IMG/VR virus record: IMGVR_UViG_3300009285_002342
Coordinates: 1 to 64,000 of that record
Reading direction: 5' to 3' (one strand)
Length of the DNA stretch: 64,000 bases
Source of the DNA: a virus
In this document: positions 41,250 through 49,023 of the stretch, piece after piece
How the letters are laid out: each line of letters begins with the position of its first letter
Numbering within the stretch: position 1 is the stretch's first letter
Program-made: the position numbers and the translations under genes
The notes under the pieces: model-generated
Seen by the model: only the letters and a program-made list of their open reading frames with translations
Told to the model about the DNA's origin: nothing
The model's database searches: none

Positions 41250-41494
41250 TCTATCGCTTTCAATTCAAAATCGTATTCTTTGCCTTCGGAATTTTCTATC
41301 GGACCTTCATACACCAATTGAACCTTTTCGGTTACTTCGCCCCAACATATATCTTCTACGCTATCGTTCCATCCATCCGTTTCCGCTAAATCTTCTTCAT
41401 CTTTAAAGGAAGCTATAGCAGCGTTTTTCGCTTCTTCGGCTGTATCGTGAAATCGAAAACCGAATCCTTCCGGATCGTAGCTAAAGTATTTCAT
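41246..41494 (-). CDS. Hypothetical protein, 82 aa
   Basis: Acidic. HDTAEEAKNAAIASFKDEED and WGEV.EKVQL recall a small phage protein of unknown role that I have seen near replication genes. ATGA overlap with the flap nuclease. Confidence 0.6.
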   Translation of the reverse strand: MKYFSYDPEGFGFRFHDTAEEAKNAAIASFKDEEDLAETDGWNDSVEDICWGEVTEKVQLVYEGPIENSEGKEYDFELKAIE

Positions 41495-41508
41495 ATTTCC
41501 CTCTTCTC

Positions 41509-41603
41509 CGCTTCGTAGAATCGCTTAGGTTAAACAATCTATTCCGTATCCATATCTGACTATGCCTTAAAGAGAAAAACGCCTTAAAAACGATTCTAAA
41601 GCG
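41509..41603. repeat. Intergenic inverted-repeat element, copy D
   Basis: This copy is in the opposite orientation to A, B and C: CGCTTCGTAGAATCGCTTAG...CGCCTTAAAAACGATTC. The TACCCGTAGGGTA palindrome is missing. It lies between a GC-rich hairpin and the start of the 82-aa gene. Confidence 0.7.
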
Positions 41604-41605
41604 TT

Positions 41606-41640
41606 GCCGGTCTACCAGATTTTTTCTCAGGCAGACCGGC
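41606..41640 (-). terminator. GC-rich hairpin at the end of a leader or ncRNA
   Basis: GCCGGTCT pairs with AGACCGGC around a 19-nt loop containing six T in a row. It closes the 265-nt non-coding stretch transcribed from the promoter at 41910. No U-run follows on the minus strand, so it may be a structural stem rather than a terminator. Confidence 0.45.
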
Positions 41641-41905
41641 TTTATTACCTTCAACAAATCTCAAAGTTTTTTAATCTAAACCGATGCAATAGATTATGGG
41701 CTATCGCTCCCTAAAGCTACACAAATCTCCAACGCCCAGGTTCCGAAATTTTCCTAAAGAACGGAGGAGAACGAGGGCATTTAGGCGACGCCCGTATCCG
41801 TCAAAGTTACGGTCCTACGACGAAAAGTTATGGTAGGAAAAGGAGGCAGACGGAATACGGGGAGGTAAATTAGAATCATTTTATGTTTTCCTGTTTTTTA
41901 TTTTT
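41641..41905 (-). ncRNA. Putative non-coding RNA or long leader
   Basis: There is no convincing gene. A clear promoter (41910-41938) points into this stretch on the minus strand and a GC hairpin ends it. The GC content is higher than in other gaps. Internal complementary words (TACGGGCGTCGCC with GGCG..., AACGCCCAGG with CCTGGGCGTT on the other strand) suggest folding. It could be a regulatory RNA or an unrecognised 5' leader for the 82-aa gene. Confidence 0.4.
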
Positions 41906-41909
41906 ATAT

Positions 41910-41938
41910 ATTATAACCAAGAAAACAAAATTTTTAAA
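41910..41938 (-). promoter_or_regulatory. Promoter TTTAAA-N17-TATAAT
   Basis: TTTAAA (41938-41933) and TATAAT (41915-41910) are 17 bp apart with TTGGT before the -10. It matches the promoters at 31474 and 47437 including flanking AT tracts. Confidence 0.75.
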
Positions 41939-41956
41939 GAAAATAAATAAAAATTT

Positions 41957-42463
41957 TTAGCGGTTTTTTTTGGAAACAAAATCAAGATATTTCGCGTAAA
42001 GATTGAAAAAAGCGTCTGCATCCATTACAACAACTTCTTTACCTCTACTCCGCTTCATAAACAGAAGCCAATCTGTATCCGGAAGTTGATTTTTCTTCGC
42101 TTGTTCTATCCAAGCAGGTACGGACCAAGATTCCTGACACTTGCACTCCACGGAGAACGGGAACATCTTCTTCGCTATACCGACGAGCTTCACGTCCGTG
42201 CCGCTTTGTCCCATTTCTCGGGACTGCACCAACTCATCTTTACCGCAAGGTATCCCCGTAATTTCGGAAATCTTACGTTCGGCGTAATGTTGTAGATTTC
42301 TGCCTTTCGATTTAGCGGAAGAAACTTGGATTCGAGGTTTAGTCCAGTATTGACACGCCTTCGCTTCTTTACGATTATCATAAGGACAAACTGGAATCGT
42401 CCGTACCTTACAGGTCAATCCTTCTTGATTTTTACAAAATTTTTTCTTCTTTCCCCTTATCAC
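41957..42463 (-). CDS. Putative PD-(D/E)XK nuclease/resolvase
   Basis: 168 aa. SAKSKGRNLQHYAERKI, then SREMGQSGTDVKLV and PFSVECKCQESW fit the core of phage restriction-like nucleases (catalytic Asp of GTDV, Glu-x-Lys of ECK). Phage relatives are often annotated as Holliday-junction resolvases. The N-terminal 40 residues contain four cysteines that could bind zinc. Confidence 0.65.
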   Translation of the reverse strand: MIRGKKKKFCKNQEGLTCKVRTIPVCPYDNRKEAKACQYWTKPRIQVSSAKSKGRNLQHYAERKISEITGIPCGKDELVQSREMGQSGTDVKLVGIAKKMFPFSVECKCQESWSVPAWIEQAKKNQLPDTDWLLFMKRSRGKEVVVMDADAFFNLYAKYLDFVSKKNR

Positions 42464-42464
42464 T

Positions 42465-42662
42465 TTAATTCACCGTAAAAGGTTTTGGTTCTTTTTTCGC
42501 CAATTCTTCTTCCATCTTCGCCATCATCTTTCTTAACGAAACTAAACTTTGCGCTGCATGTAGAATCGCATAAATTTCATCATCGTTAAAGTCAGTCGAA
42601 GTAAGTTTTTCTAAAACTTCTCCGGCAGCCTTCCCTATTTCTATAAATCGTAGTATTTTCAT
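42465..42662 (-). CDS. Small helical protein, 65 aa
   Basis: Unknown. Helical with a Lys/Glu-rich C-terminus (KMEEELAKKEPKPF). It precedes the nuclease gene with 1-bp spacing. Confidence 0.5.
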   Translation of the reverse strand: MKILRFIEIGKAAGEVLEKLTSTDFNDDEIYAILHAAQSLVSLRKMMAKMEEELAKKEPKPFTVN

Positions 42663-42913
42663 TTAAACCTCCAACACCTTACGCAGTTTTCTTCTTTAAT
42701 GTATCTCGTCGTAAACCGCTTTCCGTTCATTCTATCCGGTCGGCAAGCCTGTAAAATTCTAGCTTGAACCTTACGGCAATCTTCCCCGTTGGTATATATA
42801 GAAAAAGAATTACCAATTTCCATTTCATCGAACGGATAGATGTAAACATGTGGTCTGCCAAATTTCTTATCCGGAATAGGAAATCCGTATTCTATTTTTG
42901 GTTTCTTTGCCAT
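42659..42913 (-). CDS. Basic hypothetical protein, 84 aa
   Basis: ATG 42913 is preferred to the longer frame. Beta-rich; FSIYTNGEDCRKVQARILQA in the centre and FTTRYIKEENCVRCWR at the end recall small phage DNA-binding or anti-repressor-like proteins. Function unknown. Confidence 0.5.
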   Translation of the reverse strand: MAKKPKIEYGFPIPDKKFGRPHVYIYPFDEMEIGNSFSIYTNGEDCRKVQARILQACRPDRMNGKRFTTRYIKEENCVRCWRFK

Positions 42914-42918
42914 TTTTA

Positions 42919-43212
42919 TTATTCTCTCGCTTTCTTCAATCTTTCCCATGTCTGATTTGTCGGGTTCTTTTCCTCTACCCATTGCCCATCCCGGAAATCG
43001 ATCTTTCCTGCGTATACTTCCCCGGACTTTTCATAAGAAACGACTTCGCCTGGGCAGTCAGTCGTCAACCCTCCTTCGTAAGATTTACAAACCTTACAGA
43101 TTGTAAGTCCGCCATCACAAACGCTCCCTAAAAGAGGATGCTCTTCAACTTCAATTCCTCTTGCCCTAGCATCGGAAACAATATCTTCGAAAGTCCAATA
43201 TTGATGTTCCAT
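42919..43212 (-). CDS. Conserved phage zinc-type protein, 97 aa
   Basis: CKVCKSYEGGLTTDCPGE is a phrase I recognise from many phage genomes (CRVCGGAEGSLPTDCPG in others). It is small, probably zinc-binding, with no assigned role. Confidence 0.65.
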   Translation of the reverse strand: MEHQYWTFEDIVSDARARGIEVEEHPLLGSVCDGGLTICKVCKSYEGGLTTDCPGEVVSYEKSGEVYAGKIDFRDGQWVEEKNPTNQTWERLKKARE

Positions 43213-43217
43213 TTTTG

Positions 43218-44312
43218 TTATTCCTCAAATCTTGGGCTACGGAAAACTTTAGTGTTTTGCTCAATTTCGTTCCAATACGCTTCAACTGTATCCACTAACA
43301 ATTCGTAGATTTCATCGTTTTCATCTGCTTCGGAGATAAGTTCTTCACGAGTAACCCTACGGCCGAAAGTATCTTTAAACGCCTTCTGAATTCTTTCGGC
43401 AGACAAAAAGTCTACCATCCCCCCTATATCGTCTATTCCGTAATCAAAAAGAATATTAAATTCCACTTCACGAAATGGTAAAGCGGTCTTATTTCGTTTA
43501 AATCTCGCTTTAACTTTTACGCCATAAGCCCTGCTTTTTTCCTCGTACTTATTCGAAAGTTTACCGATTTGTGCTAACCAAGGGACTTGATGGGTGTAGA
43601 AGTCTAAAGCCTTTCCGCCACTTCGATAGTATTTCTCTCCGAAAGCCATGGCATCAATTTTTTCCCTTACTTGCGAAATCAAAATCAAAGTAGCGTCTTT
43701 ATCTTGCATTTCTAAGCAAAGTCTTGTAAAAAAAGAAGCGGAAAGAAACTTTGCTTTACCTGTACCATAAGAACCATCTAATGGTTTATCGGTTCTTATG
43801 GACTTTTCTAATCTTTCCTTTCCTTCTTCGGAATCCATAGAGTCAAGACTATCAGCTACGCCTATGAAAAATTCTCCCGGTCTTAAAGCTGAAACACTTC
43901 GTAGAACATCTCTCCCCCATTGTTCCACTGTTTCGCACTTATCGCTCCACTCTACGGCGTCTACGAATTTTTGTTTGTACATCGCCTCTAAAGGGAAATC
44001 CATAACGATTTCCCGATTCCAGTATTTAAATATTCTAGTTTCCGGTTTTTTAAAAATAGTAGATTCAAGAGTAGGATGATAATAGGCTTGCGCTAATGCT
44101 TCGATTGCTGAAAGGCTTTTGCCTGAACTTCCGTCCCCAACGATATTAATAATTCTACCTCTAGCCCAACCTCCATTTCTCGCTTTTTGCGAAGCTGCTA
44201 GATTGAGAAGAATGGAACCAGTGTTAAGAAAATCCACCCTTTCTTTTTCGATTACTGTTTCGGATCTTCTACGGACTTGTTCTGATATTTTTTCTTCGCG
44301 GATAAAACTCAT
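43218..44312 (-). CDS. RecA/UvsX-like recombinase
   Basis: 364 aa. LNTGSILLNLAAS, the Walker A motif GDGSSGKS (59-66), an acidic Walker B region FIGVADSLDSM, and GGKALDFYTHQV (the DNA-binding L2 region) follow the RecA order. It is a single-domain phage recombinase. It lies between a winged-helix protein and phage ORFs and would work with the SSB candidate and SbcCD. Confidence 0.85.
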   Translation of the reverse strand: MSFIREEKISEQVRRRSETVIEKERVDFLNTGSILLNLAASQKARNGGWARGRIINIVGDGSSGKSLSAIEALAQAYYHPTLESTIFKKPETRIFKYWNREIVMDFPLEAMYKQKFVDAVEWSDKCETVEQWGRDVLRSVSALRPGEFFIGVADSLDSMDSEEGKERLEKSIRTDKPLDGSYGTGKAKFLSASFFTRLCLEMQDKDATLILISQVREKIDAMAFGEKYYRSGGKALDFYTHQVPWLAQIGKLSNKYEEKSRAYGVKVKARFKRNKTALPFREVEFNILFDYGIDDIGGMVDFLSAERIQKAFKDTFGRRVTREELISEADENDEIYELLVDTVEAYWNEIEQNTKVFRSPRFEE

Positions 44313-44545
44313 TCTGTTTCTTCCTCCATTATCTCTTTAATAAATTTAACTAGTTTTTCCCTGTCTACACCCCACCTTCCCCCGATCCTCTTCCCCAAAC
44401 CGTATTTTTCGATCCAGGTATAGACGGTCTGTATCGATCTTTCGATTCCGCTTTCTAGAATAAGATCGTGCGCTTCTTGCGGAGTAATATATTTAGATGG
44501 TTCAGGAATTTTCTTTACACTATTTTCTGACTTCAAGATCAACAT
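44309..44545 (-). CDS. Helix-turn-helix (excisionase-like) protein, 78 aa
   Basis: YITPQEAHDLI...SIQTVYTWIEKYGLGKRIGGRWGVDREKL follows the MerR/excisionase HTH_17 pattern. It may regulate nearby genes or act in excision. ATGA overlap with the recombinase gene. Confidence 0.65.
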   Translation of the reverse strand: MLILKSENSVKKIPEPSKYITPQEAHDLILESGIERSIQTVYTWIEKYGLGKRIGGRWGVDREKLVKFIKEIMEEETE

Positions 44546-44573
44546 TTTATTTATCCTCTCTGTATTTTTTGAT

Positions 44574-44697
44574 TGGGCAAAGGGCAGGATTGATTACCTG
44601 CACGTTGAGGGTTGAGTATATGGGCTGTTCCGGGCTCCGTTATCTCCTAACTCAACAAGGACCGGCATCCCATGCGTCTAATTCCGCCACCTTGCCC
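44574..44697 (-). ncRNA. Degenerate class II tRNA-like fold
   Basis: On the minus strand GGGCAAG at 44697 pairs with TTTGCCC near 44575 (7 bp, one G:T). GTGGCGGAATTAGACGC matches the Leu/Ser D-arm except that the GG of the D-loop is missing. GTTGAG...CTCAAC forms a long variable arm, and GCAGG/CCTGC a T-arm stem with a non-standard loop. At 124 nt it is longer than any usual tRNA. It may be a decayed or rewired tRNA. Confidence 0.45.
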
Positions 44698-44708
44698 GTA
44701 GAAAGTTG

Positions 44709-44981
44709 TCAAATTAATGCTTGCCGGAGTTGACATACCGATTCTTCGATTCTATCTGCAAAAGTAGATAGAAAACCTGGCAATTCGTTAAGAAACTTTT
44801 CTAACGGAATCGTCGATGTTCCTGCAACTTCAACTCCTTTAACCGCTTCAATCGTAGAACCAACTTTTACCTCTTCCACAAGAGACTGAAGAAGGCAAAT
44901 TCTTCTTTCGAGATTATCTAAAGAATATAAGGCTTCCGATACCTTCGTCTGTTTTTTAACTATTGCTTGCTCTTGTAACAT
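44709..44981 (-). CDS. Coiled-coil protein, 90 aa
   Basis: Residues 1-45 form a helix with heptads (LQEQAIVKKQTKVSEALYSL); the second half is also helical. It lies between two tRNA-like regions. Function unknown. Confidence 0.5.
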   Translation of the reverse strand: MLQEQAIVKKQTKVSEALYSLDNLERRICLLQSLVEEVKVGSTIEAVKGVEVAGTSTIPLEKFLNELPGFLSTFADRIEESVCQLRQALI

Positions 44982-45006
44982 TTTATAAATCTCCTTTCTT
45001 ATTGAT

Positions 45007-45095
45007 TGAGCCGGGGCACAAACCGGTTCCTAATATCGTAATCGATAAGTGGATAATGTGCGTATTCGGTCGGCAATTTTCTTGCCCACCGGCCC
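45007..45095 (-). ncRNA. Second possible tRNA-like fold
   Basis: GGGCCGG pairs with CCGGCTC (7 bp, one G:T); GGCA/TGCC forms a D-stem, and TATCG-ATTA-CGATA a variable-arm hairpin. The anticodon stem has a mismatch and the T-loop consensus is absent. The 89-nt size fits a class II tRNA. Weak on its own; its position 7 nt from a clean tRNA gives it some weight. Confidence 0.3.
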
Positions 45096-45102
45096 ATATA
45101 AG

Positions 45103-45174
45103 TTGTCCCGAATGGATTTGAACCATCGATCTTCGGATTATCGATCCGCTGCTCTACCGCTGAGCTACGGGACA
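45103..45174 (-). tRNA. tRNA-Ile (anticodon GAT)
   Basis: It folds as a complete cloverleaf. The acceptor is TGTCCCG/CGGGACA, the D-arm GCTC-AGCGGTA-GAGC, and the anticodon stem GCGGA/TCCGA with one terminal mismatch and loop TCGATAA. The T-arm is GATGG-TTCAAAT-CCATT. The anticodon is GAT. Position 33 is C rather than the near-universal U. CCA is not encoded. Confidence 0.78.
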
Positions 45175-45182
45175 ATTTGAAT

Positions 45183-46367
45183 TTACCGCCTTCGAGTCCT
45201 ACCGGAAGAAGTTTCGGTAGTTTTCATTTCTTCCGGTTTCGATCTAATCCGACTTTCCGATTTTACTTCCGAAGTTCCGGTATCCTGCGCCAATTCCCTT
45301 TTTCCTTGCGAAGCCTTTAGGCACGCTTCGTAAACTTTCTGGTTACAAGCCTCATCCTTACAAGCCTGAATCTGGTTACAGTCCTTTCCGAAAGTTCCTC
45401 CTGCCGGGCACTGTCCCCATTCCCCATCTTTATCGAAAGGAGGAGCATCCGGCGGCGGTCCTTCGCTTCTTCCTCGACTTCTTGAAGGCGGCTCTTCAAC
45501 CTTTTCCTTTTCCGATTCGGTAGACCTTCCCCTACTTCGAACTTCGGAAGGTGAAGATTTTCTTTCTTCGGAAACAGGCGCTGCACAAGATGCCGTTTCT
45601 TCTTTTCCGCCGAAATACGCTTCGTGAATATCTTCGTAGGAAGAAATAATCAATGCTGCATCTAAGGATGGAATTTGATCCAGAACGTCTTCTTTATAAG
45701 GATCGCGATTCACAAATTCAATATCGCCGTGCAATTCCTTATAAGTGGCTTTATCGCTACCGGCTACCGCTTCTTCCCGCATCTTAAATTCCAACGTAAA
45801 GCCTTCAGCTAAATCCCAAAAAATCTTCATTTCCTGATAAATCTGTTCTAGAAGATATTTCTCGAAATTCGCATAGGCCATATTCCAAAGCTGAAATCCC
45901 TTTTCCGCATCGTAATAATCGTAGATTATATACGCATTACGCCAGGAAGTCTGTAAGTCGCGAGCTTTCTTTTCGTTAAAATTAGAACCCGGAACCTTCC
46001 GCTTGCCCCACTCCGCAAACATCTCTTCGCAAATCGAATCGTTCGCCCTTCCGAAGGCTTCCCTAGGACAAAGGAACCGCCCTGCGCGGATCTTATGTAC
46101 CGGATACTCAAGTTTATAATCGCGCATCCCTACTTCCAGATTCGTACATTCCCCGGCCCTGGTTCGTAAAGTAGGATACCAGCTTTGCGTCACACGATAG
46201 GGCATAATATCTATCGCATTCTTTTCCCTACCTGTCTTAGGGGTCCATTCCGGAAGATTGATTTTCGAAAGATCCAAAGCTGTTTGCCTACTACCTCCCA
46301 GGTTCCGCGCTTCGCGGTTATCGGCAGCCCTTCTAACCCTATTCTTTAAAGCTTCTTTCCAGTCCAT
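45183..46367 (-). CDS. Putative single-stranded DNA-binding protein (gp32-like)
   Basis: 394 aa. PEWTPKTGREKNAIDIMPYRVT resembles the start of the OB-fold core of phage gp32-type proteins, followed by YPVHKIRAGRFLCPREAFG. The tail after residue 260 is low-complexity and acidic/Arg-Ser-rich, with four cysteines (CPAG...CNQIQACKDEACN). The assignment rests on pattern and position before the clamp-loader group. It could also be a recombination mediator. Confidence 0.55.
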   Translation of the reverse strand: MDWKEALKNRVRRAADNREARNLGGSRQTALDLSKINLPEWTPKTGREKNAIDIMPYRVTQSWYPTLRTRAGECTNLEVGMRDYKLEYPVHKIRAGRFLCPREAFGRANDSICEEMFAEWGKRKVPGSNFNEKKARDLQTSWRNAYIIYDYYDAEKGFQLWNMAYANFEKYLLEQIYQEMKIFWDLAEGFTLEFKMREEAVAGSDKATYKELHGDIEFVNRDPYKEDVLDQIPSLDAALIISSYEDIHEAYFGGKEETASCAAPVSEERKSSPSEVRSRGRSTESEKEKVEEPPSRSRGRSEGPPPDAPPFDKDGEWGQCPAGGTFGKDCNQIQACKDEACNQKVYEACLKASQGKRELAQDTGTSEVKSESRIRSKPEEMKTTETSSGRTRRR

Positions 46368-46940
46368 TTATTCCCCTCTCTTTCTTTTATTTCCTTCTTC
46401 ACGAAGTCTAGCGGAAACTTCCCCCAACCTTTCGTTCTCTACAGGATACACTTTAGCGTTTAGGTCTTTAAGTTGAAAGTATCCACGCGCCCAAAGTAAC
46501 GCCTCGTTCTCTAAAGACTTCGAACGCTGATCCCCGATAGCTTTTAAGGCATGATGTGCCATACCTACTTCGTAATCAGCGTCGATCAATTTCTTTTCCA
46601 ATTCAAATAATCTCGAACCTGCCTTTAGGCAACCTTCGTCTTTCTTAGACCAAATTAAAGAAACTGCAGAATACCATGATTCTTTTAGATCAGGTTCCCC
46701 GCTTTTCTTCAAAGGAGGATTATATTTTTCGGGATGTTCACGGATATCGTTTTCCAACTTCGCCTTCGCTATTGCTAAGTCTTCCTTCGCTACCGCGATT
46801 TTTTCCTTTAGGATATCCCTTTCCTTTTCCAGACCCTTCGCGACCTTCGCGTAATCCATATAAAGTTGCGGTTGTCGTTGAAATTCTATATGGAGGCAGT
46901 TAAGATCTGGATTCATATCTTTTTCGTAATCTATCGCCAT
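46368..46940 (-). CDS. Coiled-coil protein next to SSB, 190 aa
   Basis: Residues 30-75 are a long charged helix (KGLEKERDILKEKIAVAKED). YNPPLKKSGEPDLKESW in the middle is a phrase I associate with phage recombination-accessory proteins beside SSB, without known biochemistry. Confidence 0.6.
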   Translation of the reverse strand: MAIDYEKDMNPDLNCLHIEFQRQPQLYMDYAKVAKGLEKERDILKEKIAVAKEDLAIAKAKLENDIREHPEKYNPPLKKSGEPDLKESWYSAVSLIWSKKDEGCLKAGSRLFELEKKLIDADYEVGMAHHALKAIGDQRSKSLENEALLWARGYFQLKDLNAKVYPVENERLGEVSARLREEGNKRKRGE

Positions 46941-47143
46941 TATTTCTCCTTCCAGTCATTTTCAACAATTAAATCCGTATCGTCGCTAAGGTAGGCAATT
47001 CCCATAGGTTCATCAATTATTTCCTGCGGATCGATATCGTTTTCCTTAGCTATAGCCATTTTCCACTTACTACAAGCTTCGCCGTAATCTTTAGCGATAA
47101 CGTAAGCTGGACGTTCGTTATCTTGAACATGAAAAAGCGGCAT
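46940..47143 (-). CDS. Small acidic protein, 67 aa
   Basis: Unknown. FHVQDNERPAYVIAKDYGEA suggests a small alpha/beta fold common in phages. Abuts neighbours. Confidence 0.5.
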   Translation of the reverse strand: MPLFHVQDNERPAYVIAKDYGEACSKWKMAIAKENDIDPQEIIDEPMGIAYLSDDTDLIVENDWKEK

Positions 47144-47413
47144 TTAAAACCTCCTACTTCTTGTTCTGGATTCGGGGAAAACTTCCTTCTTTCCATAAAG
47201 ATCGTCCGGCTTACTTCTTACCCTTTCCCCTTCGGCGATAACGTCCGCTATAACTTTCCGCATAATTTCTAAGCGAATTTCGTCCCGATTATCTCCCGGC
47301 ACTACCGTTCTGCTTTCGCCGGAAGAAATCTTCACGTTCTCATAGTTACCTAAGTTTATCGTCGCTTCCGCCCCTGCCCAGACTTTATCTTCATTATTCA
47401 ATTTGTTAACCAT
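47144..47413 (-). CDS. Hypothetical protein, 89 aa
   Basis: It has a beta-rich start (VWAGAEATINLGNYENVKIS), a helix and an Arg-rich end (SRTRSRRF). The first half recalls ssDNA-binding accessory proteins of tailed phages, not enough to name. First gene after the promoter at 47437. Confidence 0.5.
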   Translation of the reverse strand: MVNKLNNEDKVWAGAEATINLGNYENVKISSGESRTVVPGDNRDEIRLEIMRKVIADVIAEGERVRSKPDDLYGKKEVFPESRTRSRRF

Positions 47414-47436
47414 ATTTTTTATTCCTTTCTTATTTA

Positions 47437-47465
47437 ATTATAACCAAAAAATTAAATATTTTAAA
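47437..47465 (-). promoter_or_regulatory. Promoter TTTAAA-N17-TATAAT
   Basis: TTTAAA (47465-47460) and TATAAT (47442-47437) are 17 bp apart with TTTGGT before the -10. It sits between the clamp loader stop and the 89-aa gene's AAAGGAAT ribosome site. Confidence 0.75.
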
Positions 47466-47475
47466 GAAAAAAAGT

Positions 47476-48411
47476 TTACGCCGATAATTCAAGAAAAGCA
47501 CGGTAAACCGCAAAAATAAAACCAGATTTTCGATTATTAAAAAAAGGTTCCTTAAAGCAATCGTAGATTAGCATCGCGGAAGCGTCTTCCCCTTTCATCA
47601 TCTTCGAAGCTGCCAATCCGATTATCCCGCACCGGATACTTTCGTGATTCGAAAGATCCATAGCAGAAAGGATTTTTACTATCCCTTTCCAACTTTCCTT
47701 TTTTGTTAAAGCGTCAAATAGATCCGCTGTATCTTTATTTTCTTTCGTTACTAAACCGAAGATAGCAGATTTCATATCTTCCGGTTCCATATCAATAATC
47801 TTATCCAAAATTTCCAAAGCGGTCCTAGGATGACCTTCCGCTGCGTCTATAATTTCCGTCATTACGTCTTTCGGAGGCCAATATTTTTCTTCTATCTTTT
47901 CCGATCTTAGAATTGATTCTATCAATCCTTTCATATCTTTATCGGTTAAAGGTTTTACTTCAAATTTAGTAAGGCGACTAAAAAGGGCAGAATCTAATTT
48001 ATCGGGTCTTGTAGTACAAAAGATAAAATAGGCGTGCTTCGGACACCCTTCTTCTAACGTCGTAAGAATAGAATTTTGAAAGGCATCGGTGGTCTTGTGC
48101 GCTTCTTCGATTAAATAAACCCTTGCCTTTCCTTTCGGTTTAAACTTCATTCCTTCCATTACCATTCGCGCCGTAGCGATTCCGTTATCATTCGCTGCAT
48201 TAATTTCCAAAAAATCTTTTCCTACCGGTCCTAGAAAATTAGCGACTATTTTAGCCAAAGTCGTTTTTCCTGATCCGAAAGCCCCATAGAAGCACCAAGC
48301 GTGCGGAAAGTCTGACTCACGATTAAAAATTGATTTGATGCTTTTTACTAAACCATCTTGCCCGATAACTTCATCCAAGGTCTTCGGCCTATAATCAATC
48401 GCTAATGTCAT
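47476..48411 (-). CDS. Sliding-clamp loader ATPase
   Basis: 311 aa. RPKTLDEVIGQ at the N-terminus, Walker A GAFGSGKTT (43-51), Walker B YLIEEAHK and SRLTKFEV (arginine-finger SRC-like region) are those of DnaX/RFC small subunits. A single type of loader gene is seen, as in T4. It loads the clamp encoded at 55848. Confidence 0.88.
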   Translation of the reverse strand: MTLAIDYRPKTLDEVIGQDGLVKSIKSIFNRESDFPHAWCFYGAFGSGKTTLAKIVANFLGPVGKDFLEINAANDNGIATARMVMEGMKFKPKGKARVYLIEEAHKTTDAFQNSILTTLEEGCPKHAYFIFCTTRPDKLDSALFSRLTKFEVKPLTDKDMKGLIESILRSEKIEEKYWPPKDVMTEIIDAAEGHPRTALEILDKIIDMEPEDMKSAIFGLVTKENKDTADLFDALTKKESWKGIVKILSAMDLSNHESIRCGIIGLAASKMMKGEDASAMLIYDCFKEPFFNNRKSGFIFAVYRAFLELSA

Positions 48412-48596
48412 TATACACTCCTTCCGTTTTTTAATGTTTCGTTAAGAAGATTAAGAACTCTTTGTTCGTTATATTCCTTGCCTTCTTTTATTAGAAACTT
48501 CCAATGTTTACTACCGCAACAACAATCGCCGAATAAGAAAACACAACCGCAATCCATACACTTTTTTAGATCGGTAACTTTAGGCTTTTTTGCCAT
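48411..48596 (-). CDS. Small zinc protein, 61 aa
   Basis: CMDCGCVFLFGDCCCG holds seven closely spaced cysteines and could bind one or two zinc ions. Position just before the clamp loader suggests a replication link, unproven. Confidence 0.55.
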   Translation of the reverse strand: MAKKPKVTDLKKCMDCGCVFLFGDCCCGSKHWKFLIKEGKEYNEQRVLNLLNETLKNGRSV

Positions 48597-48597
48597 C

Positions 48598-48804
48598 CTA
48601 AATCCCCTTTTCTTCTATAAGCCAAGTTGGGATAGAAACAGTTATATCGTCGCCTTTCTCATAATCCATATCTTCATAGTTAATTTGTGATTTCGGAAGC
48701 CATATCGCATCATCCTCATCCCAATCTACCGGAAGGAAGAGAATTGCTTTTTCGGTTTTGTGTAGAAAATAACCGGAAAATTCTTCTGTTTCTTGTTCTC
48801 TCAT
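48598..48804 (-). CDS. Small acidic protein, 68 aa
   Basis: Unknown. Acidic and beta-rich, with a WDEDDAIWLPKSQI phrase shared in style with small phage proteins of unknown role. Confidence 0.5.
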   Translation of the reverse strand: MREQETEEFSGYFLHKTEKAILFLPVDWDEDDAIWLPKSQINYEDMDYEKGDDITVSIPTWLIEEKGI

Positions 48805-48819
48805 TTCGTATTCTCCTCT

Positions 48820-49023
48820 TTATAATTTTGGTTCCATAATCCCTTCTTCATGCATTTTTTCGAAAAACTTAAAAAGATTTAACAAAAATTTATCATTATC
48901 GTTAACTTTTATATCCCATTGATTAAACAGAAAATCCAACAAATTTGATTCTGGATTTCCAAATTCACCAGATTCCATATAATCAAAACAACTTCCGTAT
49001 TTTTCTTCATATTTAAAACACAT
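48820..49023 (-). CDS. Small hypothetical protein, 67 aa
   Basis: Unknown. Its start overlaps the DnaE stop (TAATG). Helical C-terminus. Confidence 0.45.
   Translation of the reverse strand: MCFKYEEKYGSCFDYMESGEFGNPESNLLDFLFNQWDIKVNDNDKFLLNLFKFFEKMHEEGIMEPKL

Noticed and set aside
44497-44733. 78-codon plus-strand frame
   Set aside because: It is antisense to the tRNA-like element and contains the typical reverse-tRNA peptide HASNSATLP.
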